This document shows, piece after piece, positions 34,652 to 45,727 of a stretch of DNA of 64,000 nucleotides. Each line of letters opens with the position of its first letter. Positions within the stretch are counted from its first letter, which is position 1. This DNA is from Pseudomonas sp. ANT_H4. Lineage in GTDB: Bacteria; Pseudomonadota; Gammaproteobacteria; Pseudomonadales; Pseudomonadaceae. The translations under genes were made by a program, and so were the position numbers. The notes under the pieces are model-generated. The model was not told where the DNA came from, made no database searches, and was given only the letters and a program-made list of their open reading frames with translations. The stretch is from NCBI RefSeq assembly GCF_008369295.1, contig NZ_VOBG01000007.1:62001-126000 (forward strand), read 5' to 3'.

Positions 34652-35803
34652 TTACTTGATGGTCAGGGCTTCCAGCTTGCCACTGTTGCCAAACACGTAA
34701 ATCATGTCACCTACCACCAGCGGACGGGCACGCAGGCCATCGCTGTCGATACGTTCGCGACCGACAAAGCGACCGTCAACCTGGCTCAGCAGGTGCAGGT
34801 AACCTTCCAGGTCACCGACCGCCACGTAGCTGGAGAACACTTCCGGTGCCGACAATTGACGGCGAGCCAGGGAGTCGTTGCTCCACAGTGCAGTGGTGGA
34901 ACGCTCGTCGACACTTTCAACAGTGCCGGATGCGAGGCTTACGTAGACGCTGCCAAACCCTTGGGCGACACCGGCGTAGCTGGAAGCATCACGCTGCCAA
35001 AGTACGCGGCCGCTTTGCAGGTCCAGTGCCGCTACACGGCCCTGGTAAGTGGCGACATAGAGGGTTTCACCCGACAGCAGCAAGCCACCGTCGATGTCCA
35101 CTACGCGATCCAGTTCCGAACGACCCTGAGGAATCGCAACCCGTGATTCCCAGGCCGGCACGCCGTTCTGGGTGTCGAGGGCGACCACTTTACCGGTGGA
35201 CAGGCCTGCCAGTGCCAGACGATTGGTCACAACCGGACCACTGGTACCGCGCAAGGTCAGGACTGCAGGGGTGCTGTCATACAACCAGCGCTGCTCGCCA
35301 GTGCTGGCGTCAAGGCCAATCACACGGTCATCCTGGGTCTGCACGACAACGATGTCGCCGTTGGTGGCCGGCGGTGCGAGGACTTCACTGGTCACGCGAG
35401 CGCGCCATTTCTCTTCACCGTTGCTCGAATCCAGGGCCACAACTTCGCCTTTCAGCGTGCCAATCAGCACCATGCCGTAACCCACGCCAACGGCGCCGGA
35501 TACTGGCAGTTCGAGGTCTTTCTTCCACTTGACGTCGCCGTTCATGCGATCCATGGAGATCACCACGCCGGTCACGTCAGCGGCCACAATGTTGTCACCG
35601 TCGATTGCCGGTACCAGCATGTTGTAGGTGTCGCCCTGGCCGTCACCGATAGAGCGGCTCCACTGCTTTTGCAGGACCACTTCTTCCTTGAAGCTGGTCA
35701 GCTCGGCCGGAGGCAGTTCTTTTTTGCTGTTGCTGCTGCAACCCGCGGCCAAAACGGCCAGAGCCAGCAATGCTGCATGTTTCCAACGGATCACGTCACG
35801 CAT
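34652..35803 (-). CDS. bamB: Outer-membrane assembly lipoprotein BamB
   Basis: Periplasmic beta-propeller lipoprotein of the BAM complex that inserts outer-membrane proteins. The 383-aa product starts MRDVIRWKHAALLALAVLAAGC; the lipobox Cys is residue 22. PQQ-like propeller repeats follow, for example GEVVALDSSNGEEKWRARV and GRVAALDLQSGRVLWQRD. The ATG lies 8 bp inside the end of the upstream yfgM-like gene, so the two are probably coupled. The open frame reaching 35974 is upstream shadow. Confidence 0.95.
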   Translation of the reverse strand: MRDVIRWKHAALLALAVLAAGCSSNSKKELPPAELTSFKEEVVLQKQWSRSIGDGQGDTYNMLVPAIDGDNIVAADVTGVVISMDRMNGDVKWKKDLELPVSGAVGVGYGMVLIGTLKGEVVALDSSNGEEKWRARVTSEVLAPPATNGDIVVVQTQDDRVIGLDASTGEQRWLYDSTPAVLTLRGTSGPVVTNRLALAGLSTGKVVALDTQNGVPAWESRVAIPQGRSELDRVVDIDGGLLLSGETLYVATYQGRVAALDLQSGRVLWQRDASSYAGVAQGFGSVYVSLASGTVESVDERSTTALWSNDSLARRQLSAPEVFSSYVAVGDLEGYLHLLSQVDGRFVGRERIDSDGLRARPLVVGDMIYVFGNSGKLEALTIK

Positions 35804-36437
35804 CCCCTTTGGCCAAGTCGTCCAGCTTGATTTGTAAACCACCGACCGCCGCTTCATCAGACAGCGCAGCCTTGGCTTTTTGGTACGCAGCATTGGCTTC
35901 GTCGGTACGACCCAATTGGACCAGCAGGTCGCCCTTGAGCTCTTCGCGAGTAGCCAGGAATGCCTTGTCAGCATCGCCGTCGAGCAATTTCAGTGCTTCG
36001 TCAGCCTTGTTCTGTGCCGCCAGTACCTGAGCCAGACGCTGACGCGCGATTTCACCCAGGGTCGGGTTGGTCGGTTTGTCGGTGATGGCTTTCAGCTCGG
36101 AGGCTGCGTCATCCAGCCTGCCAGTGTCGACCGCGACCTTGGCGACGAACAGACTGCCGTATTGGGCGTAGGCGCTACCGCCAAATTCGCTTTTCAGTTT
36201 GCCGGCCAAGCCTGCAACCTGGGCAGGATCAGGCTTGCCGTCAGGCGTCAGCGTGGTTTCCAGCAGTTGCTGATAGAGTATCGAGGCGCCTTGCGACTGA
36301 TTGCCCTGATACTTCTGCCAGGCCTGCCAGCCGAACACCACTACTAAAGCCAGCAAGCCGCCAGTGACCAGGGGTTTGCCGTTACGCTGCCACCAGTCTT
36401 TGAACTCGGCCAGCTGATCATCATCAGAACTCGACAC
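35796..36437 (-). CDS. YfgM-like membrane-anchored TPR protein
   Basis: A 213-aa protein with one N-terminal membrane anchor (about 18-38, LVTGGLLALVVVFGWQAW). A periplasmic helical tetratricopeptide region follows. In E. coli YfgM sits with the SecYEG translocon and the chaperone PpiD; that is family knowledge. The conserved order hisS-yfgM-bamB supports the assignment. It overlaps bamB by 8 bp. Confidence 0.9.
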   Translation of the reverse strand: MSSSDDDQLAEFKDWWQRNGKPLVTGGLLALVVVFGWQAWQKYQGNQSQGASILYQQLLETTLTPDGKPDPAQVAGLAGKLKSEFGGSAYAQYGSLFVAKVAVDTGRLDDAASELKAITDKPTNPTLGEIARQRLAQVLAAQNKADEALKLLDGDADKAFLATREELKGDLLVQLGRTDEANAAYQKAKAALSDEAAVGGLQIKLDDLAKGDA

Positions 36438-36478
36438 CCCAATACTCCTTAATCGCTAAATTCGGCTGTTTGACAGCT

Positions 36479-37768
36479 TCAACCCTGCACGATGCAGGTG
36501 GCCAAGTGCGCAGCAAGCGCATCAAAGGCAATACTTTGTTGTTCGCCCTGGCCACGCAGGGGTTTGAAACCTACCACTTGCTGGGCCAACTCGTCATCGC
36601 CCAGGATCAGTGCAAACAGCGCACCGCTCTTGTCGGCTTTCTTGAACTGGCTTTTAAAACTACCGGCACCGGCATTGATTTGCAGGCGCAGGTTCGGCAA
36701 CTGGTCGCGAACCTTCTCGCTCAAGGTCAGGGCCGCCAGTTCGGCAGCCTCGCCAAAGGCACAGAGGTACACGTCCACCTGACGGGAAATTTCTTCGGGG
36801 ACCTGCTCCAGGGTTTCCAGCAGCAGGATCAGCCGCTCGATGCCCATGGCAAAACCTACACCGGTGGTCGGCTTGCCGCCCATTTGCTCCACCAGGCCGT
36901 CGTACCGACCGCCGGCGCACACGGTGCCCTGGGCGCCAAGTTTGTCGGTGACCCACTCGAATACGGTCTTGCTGTAGTAATCGAGGCCGCGCACCAACTT
37001 GGGGTTGATGATGTAGGGAATGCCAGCTGCATCCAGGCGAGCCTTAAGGCCCTCAAAGTGTGTACGTGACTCATCATCCAGGTAGTCGGCCATTTTCGGC
37101 GCGTCTACGAGTACCGCTTGGGTATCGGCGTTCTTGGTGTCCAGCACCCGCAGCGGGTTGGTCTTCAGACGGCGCTGGCTGTCTTCGTCCAGCTTGTCCA
37201 AATGAGCGGACAGGAATTCCACCAGGGCTTCGCGGTAGCGGCCCCGGGACTCGCTGGTGCCCAGGCTGTTCAGTTCAAGCGTGACCGCATCGCGGATACC
37301 CAGCATGCCCCACAGCCGCCAGGTCAGCACGATCAGCTCGGCGTCAATGTCCGGACCGTCGAGGTTAAAGACTTCCAGGCCGATCTGGTGGAACTGGCGA
37401 TAACGGCCTTTCTGCGGACGCTCATGGCGAAACATCGGGCCGATGTACCACAATTTCTGCGGCTGGCCACCACCGGTGAGGCCATGTTCCAGCACGGCGC
37501 GCACGCACGCGGCGGTGCCTTCCGGACGCAGGGTCAGGGAGTCGCCGTTGCGGTCTTCGAAGGTGTACATCTCTTTTTCGACGATGTCGGTCACTTCACC
37601 GATGGAGCGTTTGAACAGCTCGGTGAATTCGACGATCGGCATGCGGATCTGCTTGTAACCGTAGTTATCCAGCAGGCGTGCGACAGTGCTCTCGAAGTAG
37701 CGCCACAAGGGCGTCTGCTCAGGCAGGATATCGTTCATGCCACGAATGGCTTGCAGAGACTTGCTCAC
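36479..37768 (-). CDS. hisS: Histidyl-tRNA synthetase
   Basis: Charges tRNA-His; 429 aa, class II. It opens with [15 protein letters not shown]. Motif 2 is [21 protein letters not shown], the histidine-specific [15 protein letters not shown] lies near 265, and motif 3 is [14 protein letters not shown]. The C-terminal anticodon-binding domain covers about 335-429. It lies between ispG and the yfgM-like gene on the same strand. Confidence 0.97.
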   Translation of the reverse strand: MSKSLQAIRGMNDILPEQTPLWRYFESTVARLLDNYGYKQIRMPIVEFTELFKRSIGEVTDIVEKEMYTFEDRNGDSLTLRPEGTAACVRAVLEHGLTGGGQPQKLWYIGPMFRHERPQKGRYRQFHQIGLEVFNLDGPDIDAELIVLTWRLWGMLGIRDAVTLELNSLGTSESRGRYREALVEFLSAHLDKLDEDSQRRLKTNPLRVLDTKNADTQAVLVDAPKMADYLDDESRTHFEGLKARLDAAGIPYIINPKLVRGLDYYSKTVFEWVTDKLGAQGTVCAGGRYDGLVEQMGGKPTTGVGFAMGIERLILLLETLEQVPEEISRQVDVYLCAFGEAAELAALTLSEKVRDQLPNLRLQINAGAGSFKSQFKKADKSGALFALILGDDELAQQVVGFKPLRGQGEQQSIAFDALAAHLATCIVQG

Positions 37769-37791
37769 TAAAAATCCTTAAATTCGTTCGA

Positions 37792-38901
37792 TCAGCCGCG
37801 TGCGATAACCGCTGCGTCAGCTTCGACCTTCTCGGCCGCTCTCTGGCGGATCAGCCGTTCTAGCTCATCCACCAGATTATCATTCGTCAATTTCTGCGAC
37901 GGCTTGCCGTCGATGTAAATCAGGTTTGGCGTACCACCGGTCAAGCCCACATGAGCCTCTTTGGCCTCACCTGGCCCGTTGACCACGCAACCGATGACCG
38001 CGACATCCAGCGGAACCAACAGGTCTTCGAGGCGCACTTCCAGTTCGTTCATGGTTTTCACCACGTCGAAGTTCTGCCGCGAGCAGCTCGGGCAGGCAAT
38101 GAAGTTGATGCCACGGGAGCGTAAATGCAGGGATTTGAGAATGTCGTAGCCGACTTTCACTTCCTCTACCGGGTCTGCCGCCAGGGAGATGCGAATAGTA
38201 TCGCCAATCCCGTCGGCCAGCAGCATACCGAGACCCACCGCAGATTTCACTGTGCCTGAACGCAAACCGCCCGCTTCGGTAATCCCCAGGTGCAGCGGCT
38301 GGACGATTTCCTTGGCGAGCAGGCGGTAGGCTTCTACCGCCATGAACACGTCGGAAGCTTTTACGCTGACCTTGAAGTCCTGGAAATTCAGGCGTTCGAG
38401 GTGTTCAACGTGACGCAATGCAGACTCGACCAGCGCCGCAGGAGTGGGCTCACCGTACTTTTTTTGCAGGTCTTTTTCCAGGGATCCGGCGTTGACGCCA
38501 ATACGGATCGGGATGCCACGATCACGGGCAGCATTCACCACGGCTCGTACCCGGTCTTCGCGACCGATGTTGCCCGGGTTGATCCGCAGGCAATCGACGC
38601 CCAGTTCGGCGACGCGCAAGGCGATCTTGTAGTCGAAGTGAATGTCGGCGACCAGCGGCACCTTGACCAGTTGCTTGATACGGCCGAACGCTTCAGCCGC
38701 GTCCATGTCCGGAACGGAAATTCGCACGATATCGACGCCAGCCGCTTCCAAACGGTTGATCTGGGCGACAGTGGCCGCGACGTCGTTGGTGTCGCTGTTG
38801 GTCATGCTCTGTACCGCGATGGGGGCATCGCCACCCACCGGCACCGAGCCGACCCAGATTTTGCGCGATACGCGACGTTTGATTGGAGATTCGCCGTGCA
38901 T
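37792..38901 (-). CDS. ispG: 4-hydroxy-3-methylbut-2-enyl diphosphate synthase (IspG)
   Basis: Fe-S enzyme of the MEP isoprenoid pathway; 369 aa. An N-terminal TIM barrel begins with [20 protein letters not shown]. The C-terminal [4Fe-4S] domain has Cys ligands in [12 protein letters not shown] and [10 protein letters not shown]. It starts 4 bp after the RodZ-like gene and precedes hisS. The enzyme depends on iron-sulfur assembly, and the isc operon is 4-9 kb away in the same orientation. Confidence 0.97.
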   Translation of the reverse strand: MHGESPIKRRVSRKIWVGSVPVGGDAPIAVQSMTNSDTNDVAATVAQINRLEAAGVDIVRISVPDMDAAEAFGRIKQLVKVPLVADIHFDYKIALRVAELGVDCLRINPGNIGREDRVRAVVNAARDRGIPIRIGVNAGSLEKDLQKKYGEPTPAALVESALRHVEHLERLNFQDFKVSVKASDVFMAVEAYRLLAKEIVQPLHLGITEAGGLRSGTVKSAVGLGMLLADGIGDTIRISLAADPVEEVKVGYDILKSLHLRSRGINFIACPSCSRQNFDVVKTMNELEVRLEDLLVPLDVAVIGCVVNGPGEAKEAHVGLTGGTPNLIYIDGKPSQKLTNDNLVDELERLIRQRAAEKVEADAAVIARG

Positions 38902-38905
38902 GACT

Positions 38906-39913
38906 TTATTGTCCCAACTTCAGGCGAGCAGTCTCGCCACTGGTGAACGGTGCCAGGTCCACAGGCTGGCCGTTGTAGGCCACTTGCGCACCACGGGCAA
39001 AGCCCAGGCGCAGCGTCAAGGGAGGCTTGCCGCCTTGGTCAAAAGTATCTCCCTTACGCTTGAGACCGCTAAACAGTACTTTGCCATTGCCATCGGTGAC
39101 TTGCGTCCAGCAGTCAGAGAGGTAGGTAATCTGTACACGTCCATCACCCGCCACAAGAGCAGGCGCTGTTGGCGCTGCAACCGTCGGTGCTACCGGTGCA
39201 ACCGGAGCCGTTGTGGCTGGGGCCTGGACCGGGGCCGCTGGGGTATGCGTCGGTGCCGGTGAAGTAGCAGGCGCAGCTGGGGCTGGCGCAGCAGCGATAG
39301 CGGCTGGGTCAGCGCTGGCTTCGGCAGCCGACTGGCCAGCCTGCAGATCCAGGTTGGCCTGGCCTTCAGGCGCTGTCTGGCCCTGGACTACGGCCTGGTC
39401 TTCAGGCTCGTCCAACGGGTGAATCTGAGTGGTGCCGTCGGCGCTTTCGACTTCGACGTGCTCCATGGCGTTGCTGACTACGTCCTTGCTGCGCAGGGAG
39501 GTCTGATCCTGCCACCAGACGAAGCCACCGCCGATCACGGCGATCAACAGCAACAAGCTGACAATTCGCAAAATAGTGTGGGAGACCCGCACCGGCTCTT
39601 CGATGCGACCCAGGCCGTGGACATTGCTGCCCTGGGAGTCGGTGCCGGTGAACTGGTCGAATTCCTGGACCAACACGGTCTGGTCAATGCCCAGCAACTT
39701 GGCGTAGGCGCGAATATAGCCGCGGGCAAAGGTATGCCCTGGCAGCTTGTCGAACGCGCCGGTTTCCAGGTTGCCCAGTGACGTGACGGTTAAATTAAGC
39801 TTTAGGGCCACGTCTGCCAGCGACCAACCATTGCTTTCGCGGGCCTGTCGCAAGGTCTCGCCTGGGTTTACGCGATTAGCTGCTACAACTTCCGGGTGCG
39901 CCGCTTTCATCAT
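38906..39913 (-). CDS. RodZ-like helix-turn-helix membrane protein
   Basis: A 335-aa bitopic protein with the layout of RodZ, which links MreB to the cell-wall elongation machinery. A cytoplasmic HTH_25 domain (about 15-80, [22 protein letters not shown]) is followed by one membrane segment (about 112-133). A long Ala/Pro-rich periplasmic linker (about 190-255, many PAPAAP units) leads to a C-terminal DUF4115-type domain (about 258-335). The stop overlaps ispG spacing by only 4 bp, and the start overlaps the pilW stop by 4 bp. Confidence 0.9.
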   Translation of the reverse strand: MMKAAHPEVVAANRVNPGETLRQARESNGWSLADVALKLNLTVTSLGNLETGAFDKLPGHTFARGYIRAYAKLLGIDQTVLVQEFDQFTGTDSQGSNVHGLGRIEEPVRVSHTILRIVSLLLLIAVIGGGFVWWQDQTSLRSKDVVSNAMEHVEVESADGTTQIHPLDEPEDQAVVQGQTAPEGQANLDLQAGQSAAEASADPAAIAAAPAPAAPATSPAPTHTPAAPVQAPATTAPVAPVAPTVAAPTAPALVAGDGRVQITYLSDCWTQVTDGNGKVLFSGLKRKGDTFDQGGKPPLTLRLGFARGAQVAYNGQPVDLAPFTSGETARLKLGQ

Positions 39914-40668
39914 TGCTCCGACAGGTATTGCTGATATTCCGGCGAGCCGGGATAGAGTCGTTCTAATTGCTGGCCAAAACGTGCGGCCTTGTCGCGTTCT
40001 TCATGAACCGTCGCCAGACGCACGCCAAGCAATAGACTACGTGCATTTTGCCCGCTGAGCAGGCTAAACCGTTCGTAATAGTCACGTGCCGGCACATAAT
40101 GCCTGTCTTCGAAGGACAACTCAGCCATTTCCAGCAATGCCCGTGACTGGTGACGGTTCAGGTGCAGGGCTTTTTCCAGTTGCTGGCGAGCGGTATCGCG
40201 CTGCCCGAGAAGAATGGAGGTCACCCCCAGGTTCTCAAAAACCCGCGAACGCTCAGGATAGAGGGTATCGGCCGCCGCTTGCTGGAAATAATCGGACGCT
40301 TCGGCATAACGATTTTGCTGAAACAGGAAGCTGCCGTAGTTATTGAGCAGACGCGGATCATTGGAGCGCGCCGCCAGTGCCTTGTGGAAATACTGGTCGG
40401 CCAACTCTGGTTCATCCTGAGCCTGGAACACCAGGGCCAACGCAGCATTGGCGTCGGCATCGCGGCTGTCGAGGACCAGGGCCTTTTGCAACGGCACCTT
40501 GGCCTGTTCGCTCAACCCCTGGCGCAGGTAACCCAACCCCAGCTGCACATAAGCAGCACGCGCTTCGTCGCGGCCCTTACTGGTTTGCAAAGGGCTGTCA
40601 TGGCCCGATGAAACACAGCCAACCGTGAGGCTGGCAACAAGCAAAAGCAGCGCAAGGCGCAAGGGCAT
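39910..40668 (-). CDS. pilW: Type IV pilus biogenesis/stability lipoprotein PilW (PilF)
   Basis: A 252-aa outer-membrane lipoprotein needed for secretin multimerisation in type IV pili. The signal sequence ends in LTVGC (Cys about 18). About six TPR motifs follow, such as AYVQLGLGYLRQGLSEQAKVPLQKAL. Its stop overlaps the rodZ-like start by an ATGA. It is called pilF in P. aeruginosa. The gene lies between rlmN and the RodZ-like gene. Confidence 0.92.
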   Translation of the reverse strand: MPLRLALLLLVASLTVGCVSSGHDSPLQTSKGRDEARAAYVQLGLGYLRQGLSEQAKVPLQKALVLDSRDADANAALALVFQAQDEPELADQYFHKALAARSNDPRLLNNYGSFLFQQNRYAEASDYFQQAAADTLYPERSRVFENLGVTSILLGQRDTARQQLEKALHLNRHQSRALLEMAELSFEDRHYVPARDYYERFSLLSGQNARSLLLGVRLATVHEERDKAARFGQQLERLYPGSPEYQQYLSEQ

Positions 40669-40686
40669 AGAGGTCCTCTCTCAGGT

Positions 40687-41823
40687 TCAGGTCGCGGTTG
40701 GCATATCGTTGTCGGCGCTCAATTCGCGCACGGCGATATAACGTTCGCTGCGACGGGTGCGATCCAGCACCTGCCCTACCAATTGGCCACATGCCGCATC
40801 GATGTCTTCACCGCGAGTGGTGCGTACGGTGACATTGAAGCCTGCATGGTGCAGTTGATCCTGGAAACGGCGGATGGCGTTGTTGCTCGGCCGCTCGTAG
40901 CCAGAATGGGGAAACGGGTTGAACGGAATCAGGTTGATCTTGCACGGGACGTTCTTGAGCAACTCAATCATCTCGACGGCGTGTTCGACCTTGTCGTTGA
41001 TGTCCTTGAGCATGGTGTACTCAATGGTCAACACACGCTTCTCGCCCAAGGTCGCCATGTAACGCTGGCAAGATTCGAGCAGCATCTTAAGCGGATACTT
41101 CTTGTTGATCGGCACCAATTGGTTACGCAATGCGTCATTGGGTGCGTGCAGGGACAACGCCAGAGAGACGTCGATGTGCTTGGCCAGCTCATCGATCATC
41201 GGTACCACGCCGGAGGTCGACAGGGTCACACGGCGCTTGGAGATGCCGTAACCCAGGTCGTCCATCATCAAGTGCATGGCCGCGACGACGTTGTCGAAGT
41301 TCAGCAGCGGCTCGCCCATGCCCATCATCACCACGTTGGTGATGGCACGGTCGGCGGTCGCCGGAATGCTGCCAAACGATTTATTGGCAATCCATACCTG
41401 GCCGATGACTTCGGCGGCGGTGAGGTTGCTATTGAAGCCTTGCTTGCCGGTGGAGCAGAAACTGCAATCCAGGGCACAGCCTGCCTGGGACGAAACGCAC
41501 AAGGTGCCGCGCTTGCCCTGGGGAATGTAGACGGTCTCGACGCAGCTGCCGGACTCCACGCGCACCACCCACTTACGGGTGCCGTCAGTGGAGATGTCCT
41601 CGCTGACAACTTCGGGACCACGAACTTCGGCAATGACCTTGAGCTTGTCGCGCAGGGCCTTGCTGACGTTCGTCATGACGTCGAAATCATCGACGCCAAG
41701 ATGGTGAATCCATTTCATTACCTGACTGGCACGGAAACGCTTCTCCCCGATTGAGTCGAAGAATTTTTCCATTTCCGGCTGAGTCAGACCCAGCAGGTTG
41801 GTTTTTGCAGTCGATGTAGTCAT
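40687..41823 (-). CDS. rlmN: 23S rRNA A2503 / tRNA A37 C2-methyltransferase RlmN
   Basis: Radical SAM methyltransferase of 378 aa. The CxxxCxxC cluster motif is in [13 protein letters not shown]. The methyl-carrying Cys pair includes the C-terminal Cys in [22 protein letters not shown] at 41823 is chosen over the upstream MKSEGES, which is close to ndk and poorly conserved in character. It lies 29 bp after ndk. Confidence 0.95.
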   Translation of the reverse strand: MTTSTAKTNLLGLTQPEMEKFFDSIGEKRFRASQVMKWIHHLGVDDFDVMTNVSKALRDKLKVIAEVRGPEVVSEDISTDGTRKWVVRVESGSCVETVYIPQGKRGTLCVSSQAGCALDCSFCSTGKQGFNSNLTAAEVIGQVWIANKSFGSIPATADRAITNVVMMGMGEPLLNFDNVVAAMHLMMDDLGYGISKRRVTLSTSGVVPMIDELAKHIDVSLALSLHAPNDALRNQLVPINKKYPLKMLLESCQRYMATLGEKRVLTIEYTMLKDINDKVEHAVEMIELLKNVPCKINLIPFNPFPHSGYERPSNNAIRRFQDQLHHAGFNVTVRTTRGEDIDAACGQLVGQVLDRTRRSERYIAVRELSADNDMPTAT

Positions 41824-41852
41824 GGATTCACCTTCACTCTTCAAGCCAATGC

Positions 41853-42278
41853 TTAGCGAGTGGTTACTTCAGTAGCAGCGAAAAAGTAAGCGATTTCGCG
41901 AGCAGCGGCGGCTTCGGAGTCCGAACCGTGAACAGCGTTGGCATCGATGGATTCAGCGAAGTCAGCGCGGATGGTGCCGGCAGCCGCTTCTTTAGGGTTG
42001 GTAGCACCCATCAGTTCGCGGTTCAGAGCGATGGCGTTTTCGCCTTCCAGAACCTGAACAACAACAGGACCGGAGATCATGAAAGCAACCAGCTCGCCGA
42101 AGAAACCACGGGCGCTGTGCTCAGCGTAGAAGCCTTCAGCTTCGGCTTTGGACAGTTGCTTCAGTTTCGAAGCTACAACCTTCAGGCCGGCTTTTTCGAA
42201 ACGGGTGACGATCTCGCCGATAACGTTTTTTGCAACAGCGTCAGGCTTGATGATGGAGAAGGTACGTTGAACAGCCAT
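41853..42278 (-). CDS. ndk: Nucleoside diphosphate kinase
   Basis: Balances NTP and dNTP pools by phosphate transfer through a phosphohistidine; 141 aa, the usual length. The active site is [20 protein letters not shown] with the catalytic His near 117. It follows the isc operon, separated by a hairpin that also contains a TATAAT on the coding strand. GGAG is present before the ATG (CTGGAGTTACACC). Confidence 0.98.
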   Translation of the reverse strand: MAVQRTFSIIKPDAVAKNVIGEIVTRFEKAGLKVVASKLKQLSKAEAEGFYAEHSARGFFGELVAFMISGPVVVQVLEGENAIALNRELMGATNPKEAAAGTIRADFAESIDANAVHGSDSEAAAAREIAYFFAATEVTTR

Positions 42279-42314
42279 GGTGTAACTCCAGAAACGGTAA
42301 TTTGCGAAAAATTA

Positions 42315-42337
42315 AACCCGCGAATTATACGCGGGTT
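42315..42337 (-). terminator. isc operon terminator with a -10-like hexamer in its loop
   Basis: AACCCGCG (42315-42322) pairs with CGCGGGTT (42330-42337). Reading the minus strand, TTTAATTTTTCG follows, a credible U-tract. The 7-base loop region contains TATAAT on the minus strand (42324-42329), 46 bp before the ndk ATG, with a weak TAGGCA 17 bp upstream. The same bases may therefore end isc transcripts and start ndk transcripts. Confidence 0.65.
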
Positions 42338-42369
42338 CTTGGGTATTGCCTAACCTGCGTAAGGGGGGC

Positions 42370-42570
42370 TCAGTCTGCTTCTTCGATCCAGGCGGCCTGA
42401 ATGGCTTCAAGCACCTTCTCGCCACCACGACTATGATCGTCATCAAACTCCGGCAACGCCACAACCCAGTTGTGAAGATCGACGAAGCGCACATAGCGCG
42501 GATCCACATCAGGCTTGGTTTCAGCCAGTTGAATCGAGATTTCCAGCACATCAACCCATTTCAGACTCAT
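42370..42570 (-). CDS. iscX: Fe-S assembly protein IscX
   Basis: A 66-aa acidic protein matching the IscX family: LKWVDVLEISIQLAETKPDVDP, RYVRFVDLHNWV and LPEFDDDHSRGGEKVLEAIQAAWIEE. It binds IscS and iron in E. coli. It is the last gene of the isc operon, 17 bp after fdx. Confidence 0.95.
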   Translation of the reverse strand: MSLKWVDVLEISIQLAETKPDVDPRYVRFVDLHNWVVALPEFDDDHSRGGEKVLEAIQAAWIEEAD

Positions 42571-42587
42571 GACAACAACCCCTTGAA

Positions 42588-42929
42588 TCAGTGCGGCGCT
42601 TCAGCCGCATGGTTGAGCGAATATTTCGGTATTTCGACGGTGATATCTTCCGTGCCGACGATCGCCTGGCAGGTCAAGCGCGAAGTCGGTTCCAGACCCC
42701 AGGCCCTATCAAGATAGTCTTCTTCCAGCTCATCGGCTTCATTCAGCGAATCGAAACCCTCGCGAATCACACAGTGACAGGTGGTACAGGCGTTGACGCC
42801 GCCGCAGGCACTTTCGATCTCAATGTGGTTGTCATGAGCGACTTCGAGAAGGGACTTGCCGGTCTCAGCCTCCACGACCATACCGTCCGGGCAATGCTCG
42901 GCGTGTGGCAGAAAAATGATCTGCGGCAT
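42588..42929 (-). CDS. fdx: ISC [2Fe-2S] ferredoxin
   Basis: Electron donor in cluster assembly; 113 aa. Cluster ligands are the Cys residues of CGGVNACTTCHC (about 42-51) and one in SRLTCQAIVG (about 87), the adrenodoxin-type pattern. The gene lies 3 bp after hscA. Confidence 0.97.
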   Translation of the reverse strand: MPQIIFLPHAEHCPDGMVVEAETGKSLLEVAHDNHIEIESACGGVNACTTCHCVIREGFDSLNEADELEEDYLDRAWGLEPTSRLTCQAIVGTEDITVEIPKYSLNHAAEAPH

Positions 42930-42932
42930 CAG

Positions 42933-44795
42933 TTATTCCTCAAGTTCATTCAAGTTGCGACCCGCCAGGGCGGTTTTCACCGTCAAGTCCATTCGGCGGG
43001 CAGCAAAGGCATCGGTCACTTGCGACAGACGCTTGGTCTGCTGCTCGATGGCGTAACCATCGGTGCCTTTCATCAATTCGGACAGCGCCTGCATTTGCAG
43101 ATCGATCACCATGCGCTCTTCAGCGTCCAGCAAACGCTCGCCGTCGGTATCAAGGGCTCCCTGCACCGCTTCGAGCAGGCGCTGGGCGTCGACTTGCTGC
43201 TCACGCAATACACGGGCGACCTTGTCGTCACTGGCATGCTGGAACGAGTCCTTGAGCATCTTGGCGATTTCGCCGTCGGTCAGGCCGTAGGACGGTTTGA
43301 CCTGGATACTGGCTTCAACGCCCGAACCGAGCTCACGAGCGGCAACACTGAGCAGGCCATCGGCGTCGACCTGAAAGGTCACACGAATCTTTGCGGCGCC
43401 AGCAACCATGGCCGGAATGCCGCGCAATTCGAAGCGCGCCAGGGAGCGGCAATCGCTGATCAGCTCACGCTCGCCCTGCAGCACATGAATCATCATGGCC
43501 GACTGGCCATCTTTATAGGTAGTGAAGTCCTGAGCACGGGCGACGGGGATGGTCGTATTGCGTGGAATCACCTTCTCCATCAGGCCGCCCATGGTTTCCA
43601 GCCCCAAGGACAACGGAATCACGTCGAGCAACAGCAGTTCGCCACCATCACGCTTGTTACCCGCGAGTGTGTCGGCCTGGATCGCCGCCCCGATAGCCAC
43701 CACTTGATCCGGATCGATTTCGGTCAGCGGCTGACGACCAAAAGCCTCGGCAACGGCGTCGCGAACGCGCGGCACACGAGTAGAACCACCGACCATGACC
43801 ACGGCAGCCACGTCTTCCAGTTCGATACCGGAATCACGCACGGCGCGGCGGCAGGCTTTCAGGCTGCGAGCGACCATGGGCTCGATCAGCGCATCAAAGG
43901 CGTCACGGGTCAGTTGGGCCGACCAGTTGCCGTAGGCAACCTCGACGGATGCAGTATCAGTCAGCGCTTCTTTAGCGGCACAGGCGGTTTGCAGCAGGCT
44001 ACGTTGCGCACCCGGATCAAGGTCAGCCGACAAACTGGCGCTCTCGATGATCCAGCCGGCAATGGCGTGATCGAAGTCATCGCCGCCCAGGGCAGTGTCG
44101 CCACCGGTTGCCAGGACCTCAAAGACACCGCCGGTCAGACGCAGAATCGAAATATCAAAAGTACCGCCACCCAAGTCATAAATGGCGACCAGGCCTTCTG
44201 CGTGCTGATCCAGACCGTAAGCCACCGCCGCAGCAGTAGGCTCGTTGAGCAGGCGCAGCACGTTCAGGCCGGCGAGTTTTGCCGCGTCCTTAGTGGCCTG
44301 GCGCTGAGCGTCATCGAAATACGCAGGAACGGTAATCACCGCGCCAACCAACTCGCCGCCCAAGGTAGTTTCCGCGCGCTGGCGCAGGACCTTGAGGATA
44401 TCGGCCGACACTTCCACCGGGCTTTTCGGGCCCTGGACAGTGTCGATGAACGGCATATGGGATTCACCGCCGACAAAGCGGTACGGCAACTGATCGCCCA
44501 ATTGCTTGACGTCGGACAGACCACGACCCATCAAGCGCTTGACCGACAGCACGGTATTCAGGGGATCGGTGGATGCGGCCAGCTTGGCCGACTCGCCCAC
44601 TTCGGTGCGATCGGCGTGGTAACGCACGGCGGACGGCAGGATGACCTGGCCATCGGCGTCGGGCAGCGGCTCGCTAAGACCGCTGCGCAACGCAGCGACC
44701 AGCGAATTGGTAGTGCCCAAGTCGATCCCAACCGCCAGACGACGCTGGTGCGGTTGAGGACTTTGGCCGGGTTCGGCGATCTGCAGTAGGGCCAT
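42933..44795 (-). CDS. hscA: Hsp70-type chaperone HscA
   Basis: ISC-specific chaperone, 620 aa, that helps release clusters from IscU with HscB. ATPase-domain signatures are [28 protein letters not shown] and [17 protein letters not shown]. The substrate-binding domain follows from about 390. It stands between hscB and fdx in the operon. Confidence 0.98.
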   Translation of the reverse strand: MALLQIAEPGQSPQPHQRRLAVGIDLGTTNSLVAALRSGLSEPLPDADGQVILPSAVRYHADRTEVGESAKLAASTDPLNTVLSVKRLMGRGLSDVKQLGDQLPYRFVGGESHMPFIDTVQGPKSPVEVSADILKVLRQRAETTLGGELVGAVITVPAYFDDAQRQATKDAAKLAGLNVLRLLNEPTAAAVAYGLDQHAEGLVAIYDLGGGTFDISILRLTGGVFEVLATGGDTALGGDDFDHAIAGWIIESASLSADLDPGAQRSLLQTACAAKEALTDTASVEVAYGNWSAQLTRDAFDALIEPMVARSLKACRRAVRDSGIELEDVAAVVMVGGSTRVPRVRDAVAEAFGRQPLTEIDPDQVVAIGAAIQADTLAGNKRDGGELLLLDVIPLSLGLETMGGLMEKVIPRNTTIPVARAQDFTTYKDGQSAMMIHVLQGERELISDCRSLARFELRGIPAMVAGAAKIRVTFQVDADGLLSVAARELGSGVEASIQVKPSYGLTDGEIAKMLKDSFQHASDDKVARVLREQQVDAQRLLEAVQGALDTDGERLLDAEERMVIDLQMQALSELMKGTDGYAIEQQTKRLSQVTDAFAARRMDLTVKTALAGRNLNELEE

Positions 44796-44846
44796 GGTAA
44801 TCAGGACTTATCTGTATATCAGGCGTGCAACCGGGGCAGCACTGGG

Positions 44847-45368
44847 TTAATCGTCGAGGCGCTCTTCTAACTGGCGCACTTCGTAGGTGAGCTTGTCGAG
44901 GAACTGCATGCGTCGCATCAGGCGTTCGGCCTGTTCGCGTTGCGCCGCATCATCCCAACAGGCTGCGAAGCTTTCGTTAAGCTCATCCTGGGCCACTTTC
45001 AGACGGCGCTTGAAGACTGCGATTCCAGCCAGATCGGCCTCGTCCTGCAGGTCTTCGAGCTCTTCGCGCCATTGCATCTGCTGCATCAGGAAATCAGGGT
45101 CCTGGACCGTGACTTCAAGTGGCAACTCGCGACCACCCATCGCGAGCAGGTAGCGCGCGCGTTTGGGAGGGGTTTTAAGCGTCTGATAGGCTTCGTTGAG
45201 GCTGGCTGATTGCTCCAGCGCCAGGCGCTGCTCACGCTCGGAAGCGTCAGCGAAGCGATCCGGATGCACCCCACGCGCCAATTCACGGTAGCGCGCGGCA
45301 AGCTGCTCGAGGTCCAAGCGAAAACTCGGCTGAAGCTCGAATAAAGCGAAATGACAAGGAGTACCCAC
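44847..45368 (-). CDS. hscB: J-domain co-chaperone HscB
   Basis: A 173-aa protein that brings IscU to HscA. It has an N-terminal J domain with the HPDRF motif and a C-terminal helical IscU-binding bundle. The start is GTG at 45368 ([15 protein letters not shown]), which matches the family N-terminus; the open frame to 45407 runs into iscA. Only 8 bp separate it from the iscA stop. Confidence 0.93.
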   Translation of the reverse strand: MGTPCHFALFELQPSFRLDLEQLAARYRELARGVHPDRFADASEREQRLALEQSASLNEAYQTLKTPPKRARYLLAMGGRELPLEVTVQDPDFLMQQMQWREELEDLQDEADLAGIAVFKRRLKVAQDELNESFAACWDDAAQREQAERLMRRMQFLDKLTYEVRQLEERLDD

Positions 45369-45376
45369 AATCAGCC

Positions 45377-45700
45377 TCAGATGTTGAAGCTTTCGCCGCA
45401 GCCACATTCACCGCGTACGTTGGGGTTGTTGAACTTGAAGCCTTCGTTCAACCCTTCCTTGACGAAATCGAGTTCGGTGCCGTCCAGGTAGGTCAGGCTT
45501 TTCGGGTCGATAATCACTTTCTCGCCGTGACTTTCGAACACCTGATCTTCCGAAACCACCTCGTCGACAAACTCCAGCACATAGGCAAGACCGGAACAGC
45601 CCGTGGTGCGAACACCCAGACGAATCCCCTCACCTTTGCCGCGCCCATCAAGGGAGCGTCGCACGTGTTTAGCCGCCGCTTCTGTCATGCTGATAGCCAT
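45377..45700 (-). CDS. iscA: A-type Fe-S carrier IscA
   Basis: A 107-aa carrier protein of the HesB/IscA fold. The three cluster cysteines are present: one in TTGCSGLAY and two in the C-terminal [10 protein letters not shown]. It sits between iscU and hscB. Confidence 0.97.
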   Translation of the reverse strand: MAISMTEAAAKHVRRSLDGRGKGEGIRLGVRTTGCSGLAYVLEFVDEVVSEDQVFESHGEKVIIDPKSLTYLDGTELDFVKEGLNEGFKFNNPNVRGECGCGESFNI

Positions 45701-45727
45701 CGTGACTCCTTACTCGTCGCCAAATGC

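Noticed and set aside
42591..44789. 732-aa plus-strand frame opposite hscA/fdx
   Set aside because: Spans two real minus-strand genes with intact active sites; no start signal or domain.
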